5,906 nucleotides of DNA from assembly GCA_025457785.1 (NCBI GenBank), contig JALOTS010000146.1:1-5906 (forward strand), read 5' to 3'. Shown in pieces: positions 1 through 5,229 of this stretch. The first letter of the stretch is position 1. The number at the start of each line of letters is the position of its first letter. The position numbers and the translations under genes were made by a program. Source of the stretch: Pontiellaceae bacterium. Lineage in GTDB: Bacteria > Verrucomicrobiota > Kiritimatiellia > Kiritimatiellales > Tichowtungiaceae. The notes under the pieces were generated by a model. The model had not been told where the DNA came from. It did no database searches and was given only the letters and a program-made list of their open reading frames with translations.

Positions 1-42
1 TTTTTAATTTTGATATTGTTTCGGATTTGGGTGTTTCGAAAT

Positions 43-48
43 TATGAT
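43..48 (+). promoter_or_regulatory. Possible -10 box of the carboxynorspermidine synthase promoter
   Basis: TATGAT at 43-48 matches five of six bases of the sigma-70 -10 consensus. It lies in an AT-rich stretch 56 bases before the start codon. The hexamer 17 bases upstream (TTCGGA, 20-25) is a poor -35 match, so the call rests mainly on the -10 box. If it is right, transcription would begin near 55, at or just inside the 5' arm of the hairpin at 51-85. Confidence 0.3.
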
Positions 49-50
49 TT

Positions 51-85
51 TCTGCATTTCGAACCAATCTGGTGAGAAATGCAGA
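51..85 (+). promoter_or_regulatory. Leader hairpin upstream of the polyamine gene
   Basis: TCTGCATTTC (51-60) is the exact reverse complement of GAAATGCAGA (76-85). Inside, ACCA (63-66) pairs with TGGT (70-73) around a three-base loop. The two helices are separated by GA (61-62) facing GA (74-75). In RNA this could form tandem sheared G-A pairs, making one nearly continuous 16-layer hairpin. It ends 7 bases before the AAGGA ribosome binding site at 93-97. No T run follows, so it does not look like a terminator of an upstream gene. A role in mRNA stability or translation control is inference. Confidence 0.6.
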
Positions 86-92
86 TTTAACA

Positions 93-97
93 AAGGA
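93..97 (+). promoter_or_regulatory. Ribosome binding site that sets the start at 104
   Basis: AAGGA lies six bases before the ATG at 104. The alternative upstream ATG at 44 has no such site and would add 20 residues translated from the leader hairpin. Those residues do not resemble the family, whose proteins begin almost directly with the Rossmann glycine motif. Confidence 0.8.
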
Positions 98-103
98 ATA
101 TTA

Positions 104-1849
104 ATGAAGAAAAATCTATTGATTATTGGCGCGGGCGGCGTGGCCCACGTAACGGCTCACAAAGCTGCGATGAATAACGATGTGCTCGGCGATATCTGCA
201 TTGCGTCGCGCACCCAGTCCAAATGTGACGAGATCATTGAAAGCGTCAAACGGCTGAATCACCTCAAAGATCCCTCCAAAAAGCTCTATTCCCGGCAGAT
301 CGATGCCCTCGATATTCCGGCGACCGTGAAACTGATTCAGGAAACCCAGTCCGAGATGGTGATCAACCTCGGCAACGCATTCATCAACATGTCCGTGCTG
401 GAAGCCTGCCTTCAGACCGGTGCCGTTTATATGGACACGGCCATTCACGAAGATCCGGACAAGGTGTGTGAGCAGCCGCCATGGTACGCCAACTACGAGT
501 GGAAACGGAAAGACCGCTGCAAAGAAGCCGGACTGACCGCCATTCTCGGCGTCGGATTCGATCCCGGCGTGGTGAATGCCTATTGTGCGCTAGCCCAGAA
601 AAAGTATTTCGACAAGATCGACACCATCGACATCATGGATGTCAACGCCGGCAGCCACGGCAAATATTTTGCCACCAATTTCGACCCGGAAATCAACTTC
701 CGCGAATTCATCAAGGTCTGGACATGGATCGACCGGCAGTGGAAAGAATACCCGACGCATTCCGTCAAGCGCATCTATGACTTCCCCGTGGCCGGCCCCT
801 GCCCGATCTACCTGAACGGACACGACGAACTGCACTCGCTGTTCAAAAACATCGATGCCAACAGCATCCGGTTCTGGATGGGCTTCGGCAACCACTACAT
901 CAACGTCTTCACCGTACTGCGGACGCTGGGATTCCTCAATCACCTGCCGGTGACGTTAACGACCGGACAGGAAGTGGTGCCGCTGAAAGTCGTCAAGGCA
1001 CTGCTGCCGGACCCCAAGACGCTGGCACCGGGCTACACCGGCAAAACCTGCATCGGCAATTTTGTCAAAGGTTGGAAAAACGGCAAAAAACGCGAGGTCT
1101 TCATCTATCAGGTCTCCGATCATCACGCCTGCTACGAAGAAATCGAATCGCAGGGCATCAGCTACACGGCGGGCGTACCCCCGGTAGCGGCGGCCATGCT
1201 GGTCGCTCAAGGCGTCTGGGATCCGAAAACAATGGTCAACGTCGAAGAACTCGATCCGGAACCGTTCATCGCCATCCTCGACCAGATCGGTCTGCCCACG
1301 GATGTCAAAGAAATCAAGCCCGGCAGCAAATACTCGTTCGACGGCTCCGTGCGGGATCTGGCGGTTGAACTCGCCGAATCCACAGCCACTGTCACCGTAT
1401 CGGCAGCCAATCCCATTATCGCCATTGACAAAAAATTCCAGGAAGCCGCCCTCAAAAAGCTGGCCGCCCCCACCTCCGCCAAGGCTACTGCGGGCAAGCC
1501 GGCGAAAAAGCCGAAAAAAGCGGTAAAAGCGAAAGCCCAAAAACCTGCCGTTAAAAAAGCGCCCCCATCCTCCGCCAAAGGCTTCGGAGGGCACAGCAAG
1601 GCGGTGAAGAAATCGGCCAAAAAAGTCGTGGCAAAAAAAGCCGCCAAACCGGCGAAAGCCCCCGCCTCCGCCAAGGCTACGGCGGGCAAGCCCGTCAAAA
1701 AGGTTGCTCCGAAAAAAGTCGTAGTCAAAAAAGTTATCGCCAAGAAGGCCGCAGCCAAAAAACCCGCCCCCAAAAAGGTCGCGGTTAAAAAAGTTACGGC
1801 TAAAAAGGTGGTCGCCAAAAAGACAAAAAAATCCGGTAAGAAAAAATAA
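104..1849 (+). CDS. Carboxynorspermidine synthase (carboxyspermidine dehydrogenase) with a histone-H1-like C-terminal tail
   Basis: A 581-residue cytosolic enzyme of the saccharopine-dehydrogenase-like family. Known members condense L-aspartate semialdehyde with diaminopropane or putrescine, using NADPH, to give carboxynorspermidine or carboxyspermidine. A decarboxylase (NspC type) then makes norspermidine or spermidine. Residues 1-410 are the enzyme: Rossmann loop GAGG at 9-12, ASRT at 34-37 (R36 suits the NADPH phosphate), GFDPGVV from 151, then MDVNAGSHGK, WMGFG, LPDPKTLAPGYTG and SYTAGVP blocks. These match my memory of the Vibrio enzyme almost block for block. Family proteins are about 400 residues. 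Here a linker (about 411-456) is followed by a 125-residue tail (457-581) with 46 lysines and no acidic residues, like histone H1 C-termini. No decarboxylase gene is in the window. The start at 104 is fixed by AAGGA at 93-97. The enzyme call is firm; whether the amine is diaminopropane or putrescine cannot be told. Confidence 0.92.
   Translation: MKKNLLIIGAGGVAHVTAHKAAMNNDVLGDICIASRTQSKCDEIIESVKRLNHLKDPSKKLYSRQIDALDIPATVKLIQETQSEMVINLGNAFINMSVLEACLQTGAVYMDTAIHEDPDKVCEQPPWYANYEWKRKDRCKEAGLTAILGVGFDPGVVNAYCALAQKKYFDKIDTIDIMDVNAGSHGKYFATNFDPEINFREFIKVWTWIDRQWKEYPTHSVKRIYDFPVAGPCPIYLNGHDELHSLFKNIDANSIRFWMGFGNHYINVFTVLRTLGFLNHLPVTLTTGQEVVPLKVVKALLPDPKTLAPGYTGKTCIGNFVKGWKNGKKREVFIYQVSDHHACYEEIESQGISYTAGVPPVAAAMLVAQGVWDPKTMVNVEELDPEPFIAILDQIGLPTDVKEIKPGSKYSFDGSVRDLAVELAESTATVTVSAANPIIAIDKKFQEAALKKLAAPTSAKATAGKPAKKPKKAVKAKAQKPAVKKAPPSSAKGFGGHSKAVKKSAKKVVAKKAAKPAKAPASAKATAGKPVKKVAPKKVVVKKVIAKKAAAKKPAPKKVAVKKVTAKKVVAKKTKKSGKKK
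1473..1500 (+). repeat. Palindromic element, copy 1 (in frame)
   Basis: This 28-bp element differs from the copy at 1665-1692 by a single base (T at 1489 instead of G). The substitution breaks the CCGCC/GGCGG stem seen in that copy. It is translated in frame as SAKATAGKP within the lysine-rich tail. Confidence 0.6.
1569..1594 (+). repeat. Palindromic element, divergent copy 2 (in frame)
   Basis: CCTCCG (1569-1574) pairs perfectly with CGGAGG (1585-1590) around a ten-base loop. The 5' half, CCTCCGCCAA, is shared with the other two elements. The 3' half differs (GGCTTCGGAGGGCAC). It is translated in the same frame as SAKGFGGHS, a glycine/phenylalanine/histidine island foreign to the surrounding K/A/P composition. 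Confidence 0.6.
1665..1692 (+). repeat. Palindromic element, copy 3 (in frame)
   Basis: A 28-bp near-identical twin of 1473-1500 with an intact stem: CCGCC (1668-1672) pairs with GGCGG (1681-1685). It is translated as SAKATAGKP. It begins exactly 96 bp after the second element, which itself begins 96 bp after the first. Confidence 0.65.
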
Positions 1850-1867
1850 TCTTCCGGCGTCAAAAAC

Positions 1868-1903
1868 AAAAGACCGTCCTGCGATAAGCAGGGCGGTCTT
1901 TTT
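1868..1903 (+). terminator. Intrinsic (Rho-independent) terminator, possibly bidirectional
   Basis: AAGACCGTCCTGC (1870-1882) pairs with GCAGGGCGGTCTT (1888-1900). This gives a 13-bp stem with one G-T wobble and a GATAA loop, followed by TTT to 1903. It lies 18 bases after the stop codon of the carboxynorspermidine synthase gene. The A-rich run on the other side (1862-1870) would give a U tract in the opposite direction. It therefore could stop transcription both ways. Confidence 0.9.
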
Positions 1904-1961
1904 AATGTAGAGCAAGCGTCCCCGATTGCTCATCTGCTGATGCCGGAATAAAGATGCTTGC

Positions 1962-2198
1962 CCGCGAAAAGGCACAAAAAAACGCAAAAGGGAGATTTTG
2001 GCAACCGAGCTTGCGAGCTGGGCTGGCGGAACGACAGCAACGAAACACAGTGAAGTGGCAAAATGATGGGAGGGTGGCCGCGAAAAGGCGCAAAAACCGC
2101 AAAATGGATATTTTGGCAGAACCGAGACGCAGTCGAGCTGGGCTCCGTTATTGCGGGGCAGCGAAGCGGCAATGATTGATGACAGAATGATGGGAGGG
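1962..2198. repeat. Degenerate tandem repeat of about 115 bp in the intergenic region
   Basis: Two diverged direct copies, A (1962-2074) and B (2078-2198), lie three bases apart. Colinear anchors are CCGCGAAAAGGC (1962 and 2078), ATTTTGGCA, CGAGCTGGGCT (2014 and 2134) and AATGATGGGAGGG (2062 and 2186). The offset drifts from 116 to 124, showing small insertions. Open frames through it only mirror the repeat and have no ribosome binding site, so I treat it as non-coding repeat DNA, probably a dispersed intergenic family. Confidence 0.65.
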
Positions 2199-2259
2199 GC
2201 GAAAGGGAGAGCGATAATAAAAATTCCGGATCTTGAAAAACCAAAAACATCATTTTATA

Positions 2260-2272
2260 GGACCGACCCCTT
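2260..2272 (-). repeat. Solitary copy of the GGGGTCAGTCC-like motif
   Basis: GGACCGACCCCTT, read on the minus strand, is AAGGGGTCGGTCC. This differs by one base from AAGGGGTCAGTCC, which occurs at the insertion-sequence edge near 5715-5768. It could be a remnant of the same element or a short dispersed repeat. One 13-bp near match is weak evidence. Confidence 0.3.
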
Positions 2273-2321
2273 CGACGGCTTATCGCTTAGAAGATAAAAT
2301 GCTGCAAATCACGGGTTTACT

Positions 2322-2356
2322 CATCTTGCCGTTTTGTCCATCTTTTTGCCGATTTT
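2322..2356 (+). promoter_or_regulatory. Imperfect direct repeat beside a possible promoter: candidate operator
   Basis: CATCTTGCCGTTTTGTC (2322-2338) is followed immediately by CATCTTTTTGCCGATTTT (2339-2356). Both have the form CATCT, TTGCCG, then a T run. The second copy covers the place where a -35 box would lie for TATAGT at 2360-2365. Head-to-tail half sites of this length next to -35 are typical of AraC-type activators. No regulator gene is in the window, so this assignment is inference. Confidence 0.35.
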
Positions 2357-2359
2357 AGC

Positions 2360-2365
2360 TATAGT
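2360..2365 (+). promoter_or_regulatory. Possible -10 box of the GH3 gene promoter
   Basis: TATAGT matches five of six bases of the -10 consensus. No good -35 hexamer sits 16-18 bases upstream, which would fit a promoter needing an activator at the adjacent direct repeat. A start near 2372 would give a leader of about 124 bases. Confidence 0.3.
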
Positions 2366-2378
2366 GCAACAAGGATAA

Positions 2379-2454
2379 ATCAGGCATCATTTAAAAAACA
2401 TCATCCCGGCACTGGGCCGTTTACCGACCTGTCAGACCTAAGAATTTGCCTGAT
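2379..2454 (+). promoter_or_regulatory. Long-range inverted repeat in the GH3 leader
   Basis: ATCAGGCA (2379-2386) is the exact reverse complement of TGCCTGAT (2447-2454), enclosing 60 bases. Within the loop a small hairpin is possible: CGGC (2407-2410) with GCCG (2416-2419). The closing stem ends 41 bases before the ATG at 2496. The layout resembles a closed leader RNA, but I recognise no known riboswitch and it may be chance. Confidence 0.25.
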
Positions 2455-2484
2455 GTTTCAATGCTAAACAAGATAGAAGCAACC

Positions 2485-2490
2485 AAGGAG
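2485..2490 (+). promoter_or_regulatory. Ribosome binding site of the GH3 gene
   Basis: AAGGAG lies five bases before the ATG at 2496. It supports this start, which also begins directly with a signal peptide. Confidence 0.85.
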
Positions 2491-2495
2491 CCATT

Positions 2496-5114
2496 ATGAT
2501 ATGTACTGAAAAAAAGGTATCGGCGGTGTTATTGCCGGTTTTTCTACTTTCAGGATTTCTGCACGCACAAGCACTGTTTCAAGATTCGTCGCGTCCGGTC
2601 AATGAAAGGGTGAACGATTTGCTCGGCAGAATGACGTTGGAGGAGAAGGCTGCCTTGACGGCCGGAACCATTCGGGGCCCGGACGGCATCCGGCAGGGTG
2701 CGGATGCGACACGTGCGATAGAGATAAAAAACGGTCCGGATGGGAAACCGTTTACACTGCCGAAACTGCTGATTGCTCACGGTCCTTACGGTTTCCGCGG
2801 GGCCTATTCCGGTGAAAACGGCGATATCACCATTCAGTACGGCACGGCGTTTCCGGCATCGGTGAATCTGGCCTGCATGTGGAATCCGGAACTGCTGGAG
2901 GAAATTTGTACGGCAATGGGATTGGAAATGCGTTCCTACGGGTTTCATGTGAGTGCCGGGCCGGCGTTTAATATTATCCGGGATCCGCATAACGGACGTG
3001 CCGTGGAATATTTCACGGAAGATCCCTATCTGAATTCTGTGCTGGTTGCTCATTATATTCCCGCTCTTCAGAAAACCGGCATGGTGGCGGTTCCGAAACA
3101 TTTTGCGGCAAACAACACGGAGCGGTGTCGCGGATTTATTAATGTAAAGGTGGGAAAACGCGCTTTGCATGAAATTTATTTTCCGGCGTTTAAGGCGGCG
3201 GTTGATGCGGATGCCGGGATGCTGATGAATGCTTATAACAAGATCAACGGCGTGCATTGCAGTCAGAGCGAGTATTTGCTGAATGATATTCTGCGAGAAA
3301 AGTGGGGGTTTCAGGGAATGGTTGTTTCCGACTGGTGTTCCATTCATTCGACCGATGCGGCGGAGGCCGGTGTAGATTTAGAAATGCCGGAGGAACTCTA
3401 TTTCGGGCAGAAGCTGATCGAAAGAAACGTTTCTGAAGAGCGCATCCATGAAATGGCTCGGCGGATTTTAAAAACGATGTTTACCGCCGGATTGTTTGAT
3501 GAAGTTGATCTTCCGTCGAAGTCGATTGTGCAGTGCGAAAAACATGTGGCTTTGGCGAAAAAAGCGGCCGATGAATCGATCGTGCTTTTGAAGAATAACG
3601 GCGTTCTTCCATTCGACAAAACAAAGATCAAATCGATCGCGATTATTGGTCCGAATGGCGACTTCGGTGATCATTTTGAAAACGGAAAGCAGGCGTTTCA
3701 ACTGTTTCATGCCGATGGCAGTGCGCATGTAGATCCGGGGGAAGGAAATACCGTGACACCGTATGTGGGCATCAACAACCGGGTCGGGAATACAATCCCT
3801 GTCCGTTTTGCCGCCGGTGCTTTTGCGGAAACCGGATGCGGTGTGATTGAAATGAAATATTTAACCTGTCTGGACGGCACCCCCGGTCTGACTGCTGAGT
3901 ATTTTAACAACCTGAATCTGCAGGGGGATTCGACGACTAAGAAAGATCAGAAAATTGATGCGGTCTGGAGTACCCCGCCGGTTTGGGTTCAAAAGGATGC
4001 GAGTGCAACAGATGGATTTTCGGTGCGCTGGAGCGGATCCATTGAGGCACCTGAAACCCGGGAGTATCTGTTTGCACTGCTGATCGATGGCAGTGCCCGG
4101 CTTTATATTGATGATGAACTGGTCCTCGATTGGGAGACGCATTACCGGATTGATATTGAAAAATACGCGAGCGTACAGCTCAATAAAGGATCTCACGCTA
4201 TTCGGGTGGAATTTCGGCAAACTCAGAAAACGGCGGAGTGTCGGCTGCTTTGGGATTACGGCAATGTGGAGTACCTCGCAAAAGCAAAAGAGCTGGCGAA
4301 AAAATCGGACGCGGTGGTGCTGGCGGTAGGAACCACCGGAAATATGGAGCGCGAGGGACGCGACCGCAGTCAACTGGAGCTTTTCCCGCCGCATGAACAT
4401 CTGATCAAAGAAATTGCCAAAGTGAATACCAATCTGGTGGTGGTGCTGTACGGAAACTTTTTTGTGATGGAAAACTGGATTGATGAAGTCCCGGCGATTC
4501 TGGAAGCCGGATTCCCGGGCCAGGAGGGAGGACATGCTCTGGCCGATATCCTGTTCGGCACGGTGAATCCATCCGGGAAACTTTCAGTGACCTATCCGGT
4601 CAATGCCGGCCAGTATCCGGAAGGGTTTACTCAGAGCGGTGTGTCGACGGAAATCGAATATCGGGAAGGGATTTATGTGGGATATCGCTATTTTGAAAAA
4701 GAAGGCAAAATACCGCAGTTCCCGTTCGGGCATGGGCTGAGCTATACCACCTTTGAGTTCAGTGATCTGACGGTCATTGAAACGCCTGCCGGATTTGAGG
4801 TTGCAGTGAATGTGACCAATAGCGGAGAGCGCGAAGGCGCTGAAGTGGTTCAGTTGTATATTCATGACGCAGCCGCATCGGTGGATCGTCCGGAAAAAGA
4901 GTTGAAAGGGTTTAAACGAATTCATCTTCTGCCGGGCGAGCATTCCCGGGTCCGGTTTACTGTGTCGGTTCGCGCGCTGGCTTTTTACGATGAAACGTCC
5001 GATGTTTTTGTAGCAGAAGCGGGCGAGTTCCGTGCGTTGATCGGCTCTTCTTCTGCGAATATTAAACTGAGTCAGACCTTTGGGCTGGCGGAAGGCAGAC
5101 GGTTTGAAAAGTAG
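2496..5114 (+). CDS. Exported glycoside hydrolase family 3 enzyme with PA14 insert (beta-glucosidase-like)
   Basis: An 872-residue enzyme that should release sugars from the non-reducing ends of beta-linked oligosaccharides by a retaining mechanism. The N-terminus is a signal peptide (hydrophobic 8-22, AQA at 24-26), so it is exported. The GH3 N-domain (about 35-330) carries R162, G167-R168, E171 and E175-D176 (the NIxRDP..GR..E...EDP block), K201-H202, and the nucleophile D279 in GFQGMVVSDW. The C-domain (about 350-740) is interrupted by a PA14 domain (about 462-588), the arrangement of PA14-type beta-glucosidases. EGRDR at 620-624 places E620 as the likely acid/base. A fibronectin-III-like domain (about 767-862) ends the protein. 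The usual DGP..G.R sugar-binding motif is HGPYGFR here, with H95 replacing the aspartate. The exact sugar specificity cannot be read; beta-glucosidase, xylosidase or a rarer activity are possible. It is followed 115 bases later by another secreted-protein gene on the same strand. Confidence 0.93.
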   Translation: MICTEKKVSAVLLPVFLLSGFLHAQALFQDSSRPVNERVNDLLGRMTLEEKAALTAGTIRGPDGIRQGADATRAIEIKNGPDGKPFTLPKLLIAHGPYGFRGAYSGENGDITIQYGTAFPASVNLACMWNPELLEEICTAMGLEMRSYGFHVSAGPAFNIIRDPHNGRAVEYFTEDPYLNSVLVAHYIPALQKTGMVAVPKHFAANNTERCRGFINVKVGKRALHEIYFPAFKAAVDADAGMLMNAYNKINGVHCSQSEYLLNDILREKWGFQGMVVSDWCSIHSTDAAEAGVDLEMPEELYFGQKLIERNVSEERIHEMARRILKTMFTAGLFDEVDLPSKSIVQCEKHVALAKKAADESIVLLKNNGVLPFDKTKIKSIAIIGPNGDFGDHFENGKQAFQLFHADGSAHVDPGEGNTVTPYVGINNRVGNTIPVRFAAGAFAETGCGVIEMKYLTCLDGTPGLTAEYFNNLNLQGDSTTKKDQKIDAVWSTPPVWVQKDASATDGFSVRWSGSIEAPETREYLFALLIDGSARLYIDDELVLDWETHYRIDIEKYASVQLNKGSHAIRVEFRQTQKTAECRLLWDYGNVEYLAKAKELAKKSDAVVLAVGTTGNMEREGRDRSQLELFPPHEHLIKEIAKVNTNLVVVLYGNFFVMENWIDEVPAILEAGFPGQEGGHALADILFGTVNPSGKLSVTYPVNAGQYPEGFTQSGVSTEIEYREGIYVGYRYFEKEGKIPQFPFGHGLSYTTFEFSDLTVIETPAGFEVAVNVTNSGEREGAEVVQLYIHDAAASVDRPEKELKGFKRIHLLPGEHSRVRFTVSVRALAFYDETSDVFVAEAGEFRALIGSSSANIKLSQTFGLAEGRRFEK

Positions 5115-5159
5115 TGGGACTGTGCAGATATGAAAAAGCGGCTTGGATACTTTGCGCGG

Positions 5160-5179
5160 CCGGTTGTATTCTGAACCGG
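5160..5179 (+). other. Small hairpin between the GH3 gene and the next gene
   Basis: CCGGTT (5160-5165) pairs with AACCGG (5174-5179) around an eight-base loop. A run of six T follows only at 5195-5200, 15 bases beyond the stem. That is too far for a classic intrinsic terminator. It could be a weak terminator, a processing site, or nothing. Confidence 0.3.
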
Positions 5180-5217
5180 AGTCGCACGGCGTTGTTTTTT
5201 CGATGGGTATATAAAAA

Positions 5218-5223
5218 AAGGAG
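5218..5223 (+). promoter_or_regulatory. Ribosome binding site that selects among three ATGs
   Basis: AAGGAG ends at 5223 and three in-frame ATGs follow at 5224, 5227 and 5230. Spacings are 0, 3 and 6 bases. Only the third is normal, so 5230 is preferred; it also gives a standard signal peptide beginning MKWW. Confidence 0.7.
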
Positions 5224-5229
5224 ATGATG

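Larger units (their letters stand above)
1472..1849 (+). other. Region encoding the lysine/alanine-rich tail
   Basis: Residues 457-581 of the preceding protein. Composition is almost only K, A, V, P, with a few T, S and G, and no D or E. It divides into a first unit (457-488), a second (489-520) and a longer last part (521-581). Each of the first two is 32 residues, and all three start with a related SAK-containing decapeptide. Residues 534-573 are eight consecutive pentapeptides ending in KK (for example VAPKK, VVVKK, VIAKK). Such tails bind nucleic acid or other polyanions in histone-H1-like proteins. Their role on a metabolic enzyme is unknown. Confidence 0.8.

Noticed and set aside
44..103. 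Upstream start of the carboxynorspermidine synthase at 44
   Set aside because: The extra 20 residues come from the leader hairpin, have no family similarity and lack a ribosome binding site. AAGGA at 93-97 points to 104.
956..1987. Long minus-strand open frames (to 343 residues) opposite the lysine-rich tail
   Set aside because: They are Phe/Gly/Leu-rich antisense readings of AAA, GCC and GTC codons. They have no ribosome binding site and cross the terminator.
1954..2175. A 73-residue plus-strand open frame in the intergenic region
   Set aside because: It simply translates the degenerate tandem repeat, has no ribosome binding site and has no recognisable domain.
2454..2470. TGTTT and AAACA inverted arms upstream of the GH3 ribosome binding site as an operator
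   Set aside because: Arms of five AT-rich bases around a seven-base spacer are likely by chance, and nothing else supports an operator there.
5160..5200. Intrinsic terminator after the GH3 gene
   Set aside because: The six-base stem is short and the T run lies 15 bases beyond it. I kept it only as a hairpin.
5192..5213. Separate sigma-70 promoter for the metallophosphoesterase-like gene (TTGTTT and TATATA)
   Set aside because: The spacing between the two hexamers is only 10 bases, and TATATA runs almost directly into the ribosome binding site.
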